The position numbers and the translations under genes were made by a program. Below the pieces are notes generated by a model. It ran no database searches. It saw only the letters and a program-made list of their open reading frames with translations, and was not told the origin of the DNA. Below, one piece after another: positions 1 to 12,900 of a DNA stretch of 64,000 nucleotides. Source of the DNA: Dipetalonema caudispina (Eukaryota > Nematoda > Chromadorea > Rhabditida > Onchocercidae). Position 1 is the first letter of the stretch; each line of letters begins with the position of its first letter. The stretch spans positions 248,001-312,000 of the forward strand of contig JABVXV010000018.1 of NCBI GenBank assembly GCA_013365325.1, read 5' to 3'.

Positions 1-1752
1 GTACAACATCCAGAAACGGTCGGTCATGGCCCACAGTTATTTCAGACTTACACCGTGCATACATCTCCAGTTACACGAGTTGCTCTTACAACCAATCATC
101 TTATCAGTGGTGAGGATGAAGTAAAGTAGTAATTTTCCTCCTTTTCAGTTTTGGTTTTGTTCGCCGTCTCGTGAAAATACCTTTTCAGTTCAAATTTAAG
201 ATAAAATTGAATCCTGAAGTATTCATCCAATTATCGCTATTTATATACCAATAGAAAAGTGTTGTCGTTCTCTAGTGTGCAGCGAGTACAATCATGTTCG
301 TTCCTGGGGTGTAACGCGTTTTCGCGGTATGATTTCGACGCAGCCGGGTAGTACGTCTTTGGCATCTTTTAAGGTACTTACCCTGGACAGCACTGATGAT
401 ATGCTTGATGCAGATGGGAACGACCCAGGTATTATTTCTTTTTCTTATGTCGTTTGAATTTCAATAACTTAGATGTATTTATTCAGGTGTTTCACATCTG
501 GCTTGCCTAATATCTTCTAAGTTTTTTCAGACTACTTTAATCGCCATTACTGATATTTTTTTTTGTATTTCAGGACCATTTGGTGATCAGGATGGTGAGC
601 AAGTTTTTGTGCAGCGTGTGGTACCTGGTACTAATCAAGTCTTTGTAAGATTAGCATCGAATGGCGACAGGTCAGTGATAATAATGTTCTTTTTCCTTAT
701 CCACTTATAAGAAGCAGTTTGTTTGTTATTGCTAACTTTATTCGATACTTGTATCTTTTTGCCGGCTTTTTTTGCTTGAAATTAGTTCTTAAAATTGTGA
801 AATACTGCAAATTATTGTTTGTTGCTTGCAGGCTTTGTACCATTCGAACCGTTGGTAATTCGGCAATAACTGCCTTTCTGGTTCATGAATGTGAAGGTTC
901 ACGCGTAAATTCAAGACCGAGGAGATTTTTGTTCACTGGGACGTCCAACGGTTCCATTCAAGTAGGATATTAGTTCTGATTTTACTGCTGGGACGAATTC
1001 GATGTCATTTTAAACCAGCAGTTGGTTTTGGAAGATTGTGATGTTGCCAATAAAATTGATGTAATATCTCTTGATGCGTTTATTTCGTAGAAGTTTGACA
1101 TTTATTTCAGATGTGGGACTTAACGACAGCTCTGGATCAGTATCACGCTAGTTTATCATTCCCAAATCTTTCTTTAGGTAATCAAGGAAGTACAGCTGAT
1201 AAAACAGCTAGTACTGTGTCCTCGACCACTACAGCATCTGCTAACACGAATGCTATACTATTTGCAAATCGAGCTAGTGGTGTTGTACGTCAGGTCAGTA
1301 CTTCATTTTATTAAAAAAAAAAAAACCAAATTCGTTTAGATCTGCAAAGTAAATCTTTTATTAATTAAGTGTACAACACACTCTGCCTATAACCGAATAG
1401 CTTCTATTAAATCAATAATTCATTGCTACTAGATTACTAAGATTGCCGCACTGTACTAAATGTTCAGACTCGTATTAGTGAATGCATCTTTAAAATGTTT
1501 TTTGGCGAACAATTTGTAATATATTTTTATGTGTGCTTATTAGAAGTAGACGCCTGAAAAATCCGAGAAGTCTAAGTAGTCATTTATGTAAGATTTAAAA
1601 TTTTTCTTCTTTAGGGACCAACTCCTGATGAACTTCTTCGTTTGATTGATGGTTGTGAGATTAGTTGTGCAAGTTTGAGCACAACACCATCAAGTACACC
1701 ACATGCGTCTTCCGTACATTTACCCGAACTGGATTGTCAACGACAGTACTAG
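1..1752 (+). CDS. KCTD3/SHKBP1-like: KCTD3/SHKBP1-like protein, C-terminal part (5' end outside window)
   Basis: Six exons are visible: 1-109 (enters from upstream), 276-428, 574-670, 832-961, 1111-1293 and 1615-1752, all with GT/AG borders and compatible phases, giving the last 269 residues and a TAG stop. The family is recognised from blocks such as [15 protein letters not shown], then [14 protein letters not shown], then a WD-type block ending [11 protein letters not shown], and a final GPTPDELL segment; these are hallmark stretches of vertebrate KCTD3 and SHKBP1. In that family an N-terminal BTB/POZ domain (off-window here) is followed by WD40-like repeats; the proteins act as adaptors for membrane channels or signalling proteins. 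Which of the two vertebrate paralogues is closer cannot be told. An AATAAA lies at about 1838, 86 bases after the stop. The next gene starts 958 bases downstream on the same strand. Confidence 0.9.
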
Positions 1753-1837
1753 TAGCAGTCTTCCTATTTGTTATCAATATATTGTACAGAATCGTATCTC
1801 CCTTCAATATTCTATGATACAGTTAGTATTTAATTTG

Positions 1838-1843
1838 AATAAA
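1838..1843 (+). terminator. Polyadenylation signal of the KCTD3/SHKBP1-like gene
   Basis: A canonical AATAAA lies 86 bases after the TAG stop of the upstream gene and is followed by a T-rich stretch. This is the only strong candidate close to the stop, so the 3' UTR is probably about 100 bases. Inference from motif and position only. Confidence 0.55.
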
Positions 1844-2690
1844 CTTTTCTTTCTGTGTTTTTTCTGTTTTTATTGATTATTCATCTACGAGTGTATATTT
1901 AAATATTTTTTTTGTAACTGACATGTTCATATACGAAATTTCTTTCACAAATGTGCATTATACGTACTTAATGGTTTCCAAGAAATACCAAATAAATTTG
2001 ATTTCAGTTTAAAGTAACCAATGACTATTGATGCGCATTTCAGTTAAGTGTTGAAACTAGCAACATATGTTCTTTCTAGGTATTATTGATTCTAAACCTG
2101 TGTATACAGACTCAAAATCTCGAATGAAATTTGGGTATATATCGTGAAATTAGTGATGATTAAGTGGATACTTCTTAAAAATTTGTGAGACAGTATTGTA
2201 GACTTCAGGATTTCATTACAGTTGGCATTGTTATGCTGTTCGATCTTGCTGTCCAATCTGATTATAACCATCCTGTTACTGATCTGCTTTTATCTGTATA
2301 TTAAAGAATGCAAATTGCTTTCTTGATAATTATTGTGATAGTATACAAATATCATTTAGCTTCTTTCATCGTGTATGATATTCGTTTGTAGTGCGTTCAG
2401 ATGTGCATACCACGTTAAACTAAGATTTCTTCTTTCGCTTCCAAATTTCAATGGCTTTAGAATTTTCGGTTGATTGTTAAAAATATTATGACTTAAAGCT
2501 TTTCCAAATAAAACTGTATATTTCATTGAAAGTTCATTTAGATTCGAAATCAGAGCAAAAATCTCTAGTACAAATGATGTCCCATAATATTTTTTTTACT
2601 CGTTCTGTGCTTATTAAACTATCTGGAGTTTACGGAATTTTCATCGGAATTGTGTGGGACGACCTGTCGTCATTAAAGATTTCAATTATT

Positions 2691-2700
2691 GTTTTATTAG
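2691..2700 (+). promoter_or_regulatory. Unpaired splice acceptor, probable spliced-leader site of DNAJC17 gene
   Basis: The run GTTTTATTAG ends at 2700, nine bases before the ATG at 2710, with no upstream exon to pair with. In nematodes an acceptor this close to the start codon is usually a trans-splice site for a spliced leader. It supports the ATG at 2710 as the true start. Confidence 0.45.
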
Positions 2701-2709
2701 ATTGACAGT

Positions 2710-4338
2710 ATGGCTGGCAACTGTTCAATAGATTTCGATCCATATGAATTGTTGGATTTGAAACCAGAGTGCACGGATACGCAAATTGTGAAAGCATTCA
2801 GGAAAGCTGCCTTGAAATGGCATCCCGATAAAAACCCTGATCGGAAGCAAGCAGGTATGCTTAGTTATTTCATTCGTTCGAGAGAAGCCAGTAGGTAATG
2901 TTTTTAAGATTTTTTGTCCAAATAATTTTTTTTCCGAAAACTTAGTGCATCCATTATTTTTAGCACAAGAAATGTTCCTGAAGATATCCAAGGCTTTCGA
3001 GTTGTTATCGGATGCAGCGGCTCGCGCTGCTTATGATCATGTATTAGCAGCTAGAACAGCACATACCGTTTATATACAGAGAAGACAAAAGAATGAAAGT
3101 GAGAAACGACGAAAATTACGTGAGGAGCTTGAAAGGCGAGAAGCAAACGTATCAAACGCTCAGCAAGATGAAGAAAAGGCCAGAAGAGAGCTTGAAAAAG
3201 AGGTATCGTGAGACTACTGTCATTTCTTCTAATTTGGCCAATAATTTGCTTAATATAGTTCCATTTTGTATCATTCTTTAAATTCGCAGAAAAGTTGTCG
3301 AGTCATGATTTAAAGTCCTTATTTTAAAAGATTTTTCCAGATTCTGCGTCTACGAAAGGAAGGTTCCAAACTGCTGCAGCGTGAAAGGGAAAATATCGAA
3401 CAAGAAATTCATAAGAATGCAACTTTGAAAGAGCAAAGCGGTGACAAACGTAACTTTTTTGGCACCTTGTTTATTTTAGGTTTTATTTAAATTATTCTTT
3501 ATTTTAAAAAAATCTGACTCTCCAAAAAAATCTTTTCAGAGTTATTGGCCCGTTACAAATTAAGATGGAAACGGGAAAGCAATCGATGTAATTATAATGA
3601 AGATGATTTCAAGGAATTATTCTCTAAAGTGAATTATTTTTAAGAAATTATTTAGCTTTGTATTCTTTTCGTCATTCAAAGGGAAAGGCTGTTTTTTTTT
3701 TGCCACAGTCTGAGAGGTTATTTACTTGACTGATGAGTATATTAAAGTATATTGCATGCTGTTTCAGTATGGACACGTTTCCGACGTAATTGTTTCAAGC
3801 GGTAGCAAAGGCATGGCAATTTTAGAGTTTGACGAATTGTTGGATATAGTAAGTATTGTATTGTTGGGTATAGTAAGCATTGTAGATGGTTATGTTTGTC
3901 TAAATAAAGGTTGTTGCTTGGCACAGAAATTTTCAAAATTTTGTTTGATTTCACGAATTCTACACTTCCACCTTTGTTTTTTCAGGATGGAATTGAAAAG
4001 GAAATTGGGAAACCAGATGTTCCGATTACTGTGATATGTTTGCTGAAACCACCTGCGACAATGGGAAATTTGGCTTCGAAAATACAGCCAAGCAGGCCAA
4101 CAGGTAAGATTTTTTTGGTTTTTTCTGCTTAAAATTTGATTAAGGGCAACTCCTTTGTTCTGTAAATAAATCTGTATAATTGACCAAGAAATGGGAAACA
4201 ATCATGAAGTATTACATTGCAGAGCGACCAATGACATCAGTTGAATTTGCTGATTTTGAGGCTGAAGTTTTAGCAACTATGATGGCCGGGTCAAAGCGGA
4301 AAGCTGATGACGGGAAAAGCAAGTTTGATAGTCTATGA
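2710..4338 (+). CDS. DNAJC17: DnaJ homolog subfamily C member 17-like (J domain + RRM)
   Basis: Seven exons: 2710-2854, 2964-3202, 3341-3449, 3540-3628, 3768-3848, 3986-4103 and 4223-4338; all joins keep frame and give 298 residues, close to human DNAJC17 (about 300). Residues 9-78 form a J domain with the HPD loop at 38-40 (KWHPDKNPDR) and the family block SDAAARAAYDHVLAAR. A long charged coiled coil follows, rich in Glu, Arg and Lys (ILRLRKEGSKLLQRE). The C-terminal third holds the RRM-like strand pair YGHVSDVIVSS and KGMAILEF. DNAJC17 is a nuclear J-protein that stimulates Hsp70 and supports pre-mRNA splicing. Introns are 87-139 bases and five end in CAG. The start is supported by an acceptor nine bases upstream. 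It lies 958 bases behind the KCTD3-like stop, which is long for a nematode operon spacer; operon membership is unproven. Confidence 0.93.
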
Positions 4339-7300
4339 CTCGAATTTTCAGCTGGTATTGGCTGCAGTTCTTTAATGGAATACATAGCGGCAGTGTGTTT
4401 TTACATGTTGATTTTGACAGAAGGTTATATGAGGAAAAAACGAAAGTATCTAGAATTGAATCATGCTGCTGCTACCAAAATCGAAAAGCTTTTTTTAGAT
4501 CTCTAGTAAGGAAAATCGCTATATTTATGGCTGTCGTAATTCAATGATGAAGTTTATTTAATAGAAATTATTCAAGCAGAATGTTTTTAGGATGGTAAGG
4601 ACTTAGTTCATCGTATTATCTTAAAAAATTAAAGGGTACTATTTCATTCATGCAATTTAAAATAAGCTTTTACGAATAATCCATTCCTTACCGCTCCAGT
4701 CATGCATTTTAGATTTTCAAATTGAATGTAGTATCTCTTACCAAACTATTATTAATTACACGTGTATTTGAACTTTTAAGTATCGATTTTAGACAAGTGG
4801 AACTTCTCACTGGTTTACTTCACCGAAAATTTTTCATTCATGATTCTTTGTAAATATTTCATGATTTCATTTGTGATTAATGTTTCACTTTATACCTCTC
4901 TCGATTTGCTGTTCGTTGGATACACGGTAACCTCGATATTTTCCATTCCTGCCATAGTAGCTGTAAACGAAATTACAGCCTTGTGTGTCGAAGTAAATTC
5001 TTTATGCTTTTTTATCGTCTGTGCATTCATTAATAATATTAGCTGCAAAAGGAGCCTAGTTGTCTGTTCTGAAAATAATTCTTGTCATGACATATTGGAT
5101 CTGATGCTGTTTTTTGTGAAATCTTTCTAATTATTCTTTATTCTCGTGCGTTAGTTCGAGATTTAAGACATGAAATCCACTTTTTCCCATTAAGTTTTAA
5201 TCCTTTAACTTTATTTACGTCTATTCTAATTACTCATTTTTGGTTTCCTCGAAAGCTGGATCGCTTTTATCAGAATCCTGCAGAAAATTTGCTGAAATAG
5301 TCGTCACTTTTTGCAGTTACATTAAATGCATGCAATCAAAATTTAAAAAAGTTATAGACGAATAAGGTTAATTTTACACAGTGATCGATTTGTTGAACAA
5401 TTTATTGCATAACTCATTGTTCAGGAGTTTACTTCAGGTTTGTTTAGACAAATGTATCAAATATTGTAATGTTAACTTATTCATTGATATCCACAGTTAC
5501 CATTTCTTGAAGAAATGCTGGTATTAGTGAGGATATCTGCGCTTTGATGACTGAAAGTTCATGAAAGAAAATCAATCGTAAGGATTTATCAGTAAATTTG
5601 AGTGATGTCTTTAAATACATCTGCATTTCGAATGTCATTTTAAGAAAGTTTATGGCTAACCGATATCATACATTGATATGATAATGTTACAGACTATCTC
5701 TGACCGTTACCATGCATACTTACTTCTTTTAAACTGAACTAATTCAGTTGATTAAAGTTAATTAAGGATTATGTTCAGTACCATTCCTATTAGTACAGAG
5801 GATGGATATCAATTATGGCTGTAGTGAGTCATTCGATCAATGTTAAATTATCTAAGGAATAATTTGAAAGTAAACTTGGTGATAAATTAATAAATGATAT
5901 AGAATCTTACACTTCTGACGATTAAAACCACAGTAATTAAATCAGGGACCAAATTGCCGGAACTCAAACTCCCACACCAGCATTTCTTTCAGAGCATTAT
6001 ATATGAAAGTTGAAAGCCTCTCGTGAAATTGTGCCAGATCAGTAATGGAGTGAAATGGAAGTGCAGTTCAGGTACATGCTAGTGGTTGTGGTATGAAATG
6101 TTACTCTGATTGCTCATATCTCCCCTTAGAAAAGTAATGTTCAACTGGATCGATTATATTCTTTGCAGTCTGATTCAATTCTATTCAGCATCTTTCGATC
6201 AATCAGATCACAATCTTTGAAAAATACAGCGAAACTGGAAGGAAACAAAAAATAAAAGTACTGATCAATATGTTGAAATATTCACTTTCGATTAGTTTAG
6301 ATCATCCTATTTCAATTCATTTCATTACACTGTAATCCATTCTATTTCATTTCAGTATAGACTGAAATGAATTGAAAGTGATTGGAGCTGAATCAGCATA
6401 ATTTAGTGTATTTTAGCGCAGTGAAGAGTAGTTCTATTCATTTAATTCGATTTATATCTTATCAATTCAATATAATTCGAATAAAATTATTTCCTTTTTA
6501 GAAAACATCCCTTATAAACAAATAAGCTTCTAACATTCAAATAAACATATAATTAATTTATGGAAATAATAAAATCGTATTGTAGGTAAGATTAAATGCA
6601 AAAAAAAAGGTCAATGAATTACACACTTACACACCTAGCAAAGATTACAATCGATTTCATTTCTGTTTTATTTGTGATATTCCGAATAAATAATTCTTCG
6701 CTTTTTTTTTAAACACTTAATTAAGCAAAATCAATCGTTACGAAATTATCAGAAACGATTTTTTATATCAGAAAAAAGTGAATTCTTAACTAGCACCACA
6801 AATCACTTTAAAGGCTTACGATAAGCGGTCATGTCGTTGATACACCATTAGTCCAAACGACATCTGAATGGTTGGGCGCTATAAATAGATTCATTTCTCA
6901 TAAAAAGAAAAAAACGATTTTTAATTTTGTTAGTTGCTAGTAAATTTTTCGTAATAATTTGTCAGTTTGTAAATGATTGATTACTTGGCGAACTAAATTA
7001 GTAAAATTAGTAACTCAGCTAGGTTATGCCAATGAAAGAGTGATAAATTAGTCTACCATACCTCTTCTGATAGGTAATATTTATCAAGTGGAAATTTTCA
7101 CGATAGACAGAGCATTTATCACTAAATAATGGAATTATCAAACAAATAATCCTCTCCGTGATAACTGTTCGCCGTTCTTTTTCTTCATAAAGTTGTTTCA
7201 TTTTTGGTAAAAATAAACATTTTCATTTCCATTCCTTAGAAATACAAATGACACTGTCTTTCACCTTTGTCAACGGAAAAGAAATAAGTAGTACAAACTT

Positions 7301-9259
7301 AATGGGATACCGTCCATTTCGAACTGTCACAGACATTCTCTTCTTTATTTCCATAGTAAAAAATATAAAATATGACGAAGGAGTGAACTATTTTAATTTG
7401 TCATCTTAGTTTTTAGAGAAGAAAATGATGACTGATCTACAATTGATTAAAAAACTATCGGTGATCTATGCATTCTTTGATATAAAAACAATTCTAAATT
7501 TTGAAGTTATGTGTTATGTTTCTCATCCGTTATAACTTCTACAAAAGATATTTTATCTAACGTGAAGGAATGAAAATCTGCATTGTTTGTAGGCTTGCTA
7601 ATTATTTGTTGGATCATTTTGAAGTTATTTTTCAAGGGTTTAACTTAGATATGGTACTCTTCTAAGATATTGTATTGCTTATTGAGTACTCTGGAAAACC
7701 ATCATTGATAGAAATGTTGAAAAGAGATTTGTCAATTTTTGCCAGCAAAAAAGTATGTTTTCTGAAAGTTATCAACTTTTTTGGCTTGTGGAATGCAGCA
7801 AAATTTGAATCAGAAGGCAGTAATTTTCGGACAATTAATTATCACAGTAACAATATGAGCATTGAAGGAAAGAGTGAACGATGACTATGAAATATTATAA
7901 TTTGCTCCATATTTATTTTATAACTATTTCGGAATTGCTGTTGTCTTTCCTAATTAATAGAATCTGAAAAAATCAATAATCACATAGAACATATCTATCA
8001 AATTTATTTGTTTCATTATTTGTCTCTTCAAATGTTCTAATGTTAATGACTGGGAAGCTTCTCATATCATTTACAGGTGTGTTAAGACTAATTACTTTTT
8101 AGATAAGTCTGATTCATCTTGCATAAGCAAGATCCTACGATTTTCACAGTGATTGTAAACTATTCAAAGGTTTCTACAGCTTCATCCGTGGGGTTTTGAA
8201 TTAATTAATATCCACATAATTTTGCAGATAATACAAATTGCTTATCAATGTGTCTATTAGTGTCATCTGAACGATTCAGCTTGTTCTCTATGGACTAACA
8301 TTTGTATTTTTTGATTAGCGAAGTGTAAGGAAATTAAGAATTACACTGCGACTTACCGGGGAGAAAAAGGTTATGCCACGTGAGAATTTTACTGTGGATA
8401 TAGTAGTAATTTATAGGAATGGTTGGACTTATCAGTTACCGATATTGATGCAGGTAGAGAGGTATTTACTAATGGAGTTCATCCAAAAACATAATATTGC
8501 TGACTATTTCGAAGTTAGTTTTTCCTTTTGTCGTTAATAATTTTCCTCCACAATAAATTTTGTCTCGCTATTATTGGTAGTTCAAGTTGAGTATTAATCA
8601 CAATAATACCTAGTCTTACTGTAATTATCCAACGTATGGATGGCTCTTTGCTCCAATGAAATTATATTGCTAAGGCATCGTATCTGTTTTATGGTGACAA
8701 ATGGTACTCCTACGATTCAGTTTTTTGATTATCTTCTTATGACATACACACCCACACACGGCATGTATAATAAGATTTCTCGTAGATTTTTGTGTTTGAA
8801 GAATAATTTCAACTTGTGGAAACAAAGAGCTTTAATGATTTCTTTTTATTTCTTACATTTTTCTGTTTATTATTAAATCAGTGCAAAATCTAATAATCTT
8901 TTTGAAGAGTTCATGTAACTTTTCAACATTCCCAGATTTTACACGAACTATAAAGTTGGATCGTTCAATAGTAAGAGAGGAAGATTTTCACTAATGGCTT
9001 TCTTCATTTCATACCTAACTCCAGTTAGATATATCGAATAGAAGGTAATTATAACTATTCTGTAAATCATCAGAATGGAAATAGTAATTTTTCAGAATGA
9101 TTTACGTTGTAATCCTTCGAGAGAACGATATTCACTGAATTGTTTTTGTAGAATTTGACGAATAAATGAACAGCATTTAATATAAATGCAAAATATTTAT
9201 TCTATTTTGAGGTGATACAAACAACTCGCGCAATATTTCATACTCGCCATTGTTACGTA

Positions 9260-9311
9260 ATTTAAATAACTTTAACTTTCTCATTTTATTTAAATAACTT
9301 TAACTTTTCAT
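9260..9311. repeat. Two-copy AT-rich tandem repeat, period 28
   Basis: The 20-base core ATTTAAATAACTTTAACTTT occurs at 9260-9279 and again at 9288-9307 with similar flanks (TCTCAT versus TTCAT). It is too short and too AT-rich to assign a role. Confidence 0.7.
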
Positions 9312-9569
9312 GAAGGAGTAAAAACAGCTAGGTAGGAGGTACCGAAGATAATATAATGTAAAGTTAAAATTAATTCCAAATCGAATTACTATTTCAACTT
9401 GTTACAAAGCTTTGTTTATTGCACATATATCACAGAGTAGGAGTTGTTTAAATGAATCAAAACTAACAAAGCAATGATCGTAAAGGGGAAGAAATTTGTC
9501 ATTATTGATTAAAGCATAAATTCACTTAAAATCTTTGAAAATATCTCGGTGAAGATTCACCACTAAATT

Positions 9570-9640
9570 TCACTTCTCTTCCCGAGGAGCTTCTTTCGGT
9601 GCAAAATACTTTCCAAAGTATGCTACCAGATAATACAAAT
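9570..9640 (-). CDS. Possible distal exon of the Cys-rich ectodomain gene
   Basis: A minus-strand frame ends with TGA at 9570-9572. Its last residues read DLYYLVAYFGKYF then APKEAPREEK, far less Asn/Ile-biased than surrounding spurious frames and similar to a short charged cytoplasmic tail. It could be the last exon of the gene at 9934-12994, since that gene's last confident exon ends in a strong donor (GTATGT). A connecting exon with a membrane span was not found, so this is tentative. It may equally be a chance frame. Confidence 0.25.
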
Positions 9641-9933
9641 CTTTAGTAACGAAAGGTCGATTAAATTGGCTAATTTGATAAATTCAATTAAAATCTTTAC
9701 ACGGGAACCTATACAGAATGGAATCCGTAACGGAGACCGATAAAGGAGCGGAATCCGTATACAGAAGAGCTACAATCAAAAAGCACTGAGTTAAACGACT
9801 GGATTATTTTACGTGGTTGTATTCTCATATCAAATATCGAATTAGAAATATTTAGGATGGACCCGTCTATTGATGAAAGAAAGTGGGAAAATTTTGTTGA
9901 ATTTCAAACTTAAAAAATCTAAGACTGACATAC

Positions 9934-12900
9934 ATCAGGACAATGTGAACAACACAACTTATCATTCCAGAAGATTATGCAATAACGCCGCAAATGAGTT
10001 AGTCTCTGAGGCATTTTTGCCACACATCTTTCGGCTAGAGATTGGCCAATGTTGATGATTTCACCAGTGCCCAATGGATGTGGTGAAGTTCTCCTGAAAG
10101 TACAATCATACAGATTAAATAATACTTATATATAATACGATAATATTACACAAATCCCATGATATGCAAGTTTCCGAAGAATGATTGGATGTGAAATCGA
10201 CTTAAGTTCATTGTTATATCATTCAAATTTATATTTAAATAAAATTTATTAGAAAGTAGTATCATGCTTACTGTATTTTCGGTGCAAACGTAATATTTTC
10301 TTGATTCGGATAATTGTTTTCTTTCAAGAATTGAATAACGTCTGCATATGAAGTTGTCGTGTGGTAATTAAATTCAACTGTGTAACATGCAGCAATACGT
10401 GCTGTATGATGCAAACAGCGCTGCGCCCAGTTATTCTTGCACTCTTCCTTATTGCAATACAAAAAGCTTAGCACGCCGTGGCACGAGACGCTATGATCAT
10501 CCCAGCAACATCGGCACTGAAATTTTGCTTTTCCAGTCAGTTTTTTTTTTTTTTTGCATATTATTCTGACGATGCAAAAAATTATTGCATTTTGGACAAA
10601 AAGGGCATTTCAAAGTAATCATTGAAAATAAGTAATTAAAAAAGTTTTGGTTTCCCGATCTGATCCATCTCATAGTCTAAGCTTCAGACACAGAATAATT
10701 TCAATAATTTCAAGTTTTTTTTTTTTTCTCATTGCGGTAACAACTAGGGTAACCCAGCGATAAATCAAAATATTAATCGTATACGAATTAAGCAAACCGT
10801 GGTACCCAACTATCAAGTCAAGTTCCTAACAAGATTTAAAAAAAAAAAATCGCAAGAAAACTTCATTTACATCAGCAGATTTCGCAAACCAATCATCTTG
10901 TTTGATTGCTGGTTGTTCGGCACTAATTAAGTTCAGAAATATTTGAAATCGACCTCGCTGAAATATCTTTTATTTAGGAATACCAAAATCAAGAGATTAA
11001 TTATGAACATAATCATCATACTACAACCTTTCAAAAAATTTTCGACTGCTTTATATTCCAAAAAATAACGGCAATGTTGGAATGAGATTACACGATTATT
11101 TGAAATAGTTTCTGACTTGAAGTACCGGAAAGCATTTCTTGCTCAGTTAGCATGATCCAGGTCAACAATCATAACATTCTCCGGTAATATCTCTAAAGGT
11201 TGAGAAATTCAGGATCACAAAGCTATTAATCTATAAAGATCACACAGTCGACTATTTTCGTCCTCATATTGGTTTGAGAGAATGAAGTTTCTTTTTTTTT
11301 TTTAAAGAAAAAGTGAAATAAACGTGAAAAAAAATACTTTTTTGTTTAGACGCTGACGAATCTCACCATCCAGTCCCTGAACCTTATCGTTGATCTGTCT
11401 TTCCAGTTCACGTCTACCAGGCAAATTAATCGTCCGCTTAAATTCGTAAATATTCGATGCAATTCGATTACAAACTGGAGCAAATTTCTCCTCAGTACCG
11501 CGTGCTACTTCGGGTAAAAATAAATGGCCTTTATCGTTCAAATCCGTTTCCAGTTTAGCAGTAAGTCCGCAAATATCGCAGTAACGACTGGAATATCGGC
11601 CAGGATGTAAAGAACAATAATATTATGTTGCATAGAGAAAGTTTGGTGACTGGAATGAAAATGAAAAATGTTGAAATCATTAAAAATTCTGGTACTTTCG
11701 ATGTTACTGAGATATAAGGCAGAATCGGATACAGCCATGCGAGGCTTTTCTTTTCCGGAAAAATAGATCTCTGTGGAAAAAATAGATCTTCATCATAACG
11801 TGTATATACTATCATATCATTCAGGCACTTCCTAAATCCTTTATGGCTTGAGATGTATTTGACATGAAAAGTGCTATCCTTTCAAAAAAAGTAAAACATT
11901 CTAGACTTTGGAAAGCAATCCGAATTTAACAAAGTTCCGTGCTAACGAACAACTCGCTTTTAAAGCAAGAAAGAGTAATAATTTGGAAATTTTTAATGTT
12001 TAACCTTTCACCCGAAATCTAAGTTTTCTTATCTGGCATTTCGCTATTACAGTACTTCCATCGAAGAACTTTCCAAAAGTTAAGAATGAACGTCTTTTAA
12101 ATTTAACACCTATGAGATTCCCTAAAATCCATAACTATTACCAGTACTGTCGATTTCCACGTTCTACGACACCGCTGTATTTGTCACATTCTTGATCTAA
12201 AATTCCAGTTTCCGGTACCACTGTATAAGGCAAATCGAAACGAATTCCTGCAGTATTTTTAACGTGGAAGGTATATTTTCAAAATGCTATTCACCAAAAA
12301 GTTCCCTTCTAAAAGATTTCGAAAATGTGAATTTAAAATTTGAATGCGAACCTGCAGGACCTTCGATGATTGGTACTTGTAGTGTGATACCAATTTCGCC
12401 ACTCAAATATCCAATATCTTTAGTGACAACAAGTTTCTTGAAATGTAACGAGTAACTACCAGGTGCCTTGATGAAGTATACACGATTACCTTTCTCATTT
12501 ACAATATCAATATCATCCTCTGTTAGTTTGATCTCATTTTTAGCTGCAAATACTCTTTGAACAGTAATATGAGAAATACTGCATAGTGAATGAAAAGATA
12601 ATCATTGTCAAATCAAGGTATCATCAGGTAGCTTCGATAACTATTTTCAAGCGGAAAACTCGCCATCATTCAATCCGTTTGATTGAAACGGATCAAAGGC
12701 GATATGATAAAGACAAAAATCCATTATGAAGTTCATATCCTCTTTACTATCAGCTATTACTACCCAGAAAATGTATATACCTCCTCGACATGTATAAACA
12801 CTAATTTCATCAATGAGAATGTAAAGATTATCATCATCGTCAATATTTGTCTGTCGTTGTTGTTGTTGTTGTTGTTGTTGTGAATGGACGATTGTTAGAA

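Larger units (their letters stand above)
4339..9918. other. Long intergenic stretch without a supportable gene
   Basis: About 5.6 kb of AT-rich sequence. The longest open frames (4840-5130 +, 8640-8876 +, 7019-7201 -) are hydrophobic or Asn/Ile/Phe-rich, do not extend across plausible splice sites and match nothing recognised. Small features seen are a short inverted repeat near 6313-6375 (arms CAATTCATTTCA) and a two-copy tandem repeat at 9260-9311. A minus-strand frame ending at 9570 is a possible distal exon of the gene to the right and is listed separately. Confidence 0.6.

Noticed and set aside
4840..5130. 96-codon hydrophobic plus-strand frame resembling membrane segments
   Set aside because: No family match, no supporting splice sites or neighbours; hydrophobicity is expected from T-rich DNA.
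6313..6375. Short inverted repeat (arms CAATTCATTTCA) considered as a transposon end or hairpin
   Set aside because: Arms are only 12 bases in AT-rich DNA and no flanking duplication is seen.
9870..10055. Plus-strand 61-codon frame
   Set aside because: Antisense to the Cys-rich exon 9934-10093, whose minus-strand frame is bounded by good splice sites.
10930..11135. Open minus-strand frame with a hydrophobic stretch (MMIMFIINLLILVFLNK) in the intron between two ectodomain exons
   Set aside because: No acceptor and donor fit the flanking phases, and inserting it would break the direct phase-0 join of 11338 to 10516.
12683..12883. Plus-strand frame ending in a polyleucine run
   Set aside because: The Leu run is the antisense of the CAA polyQ tract in the first exon of the minus-strand ectodomain gene.
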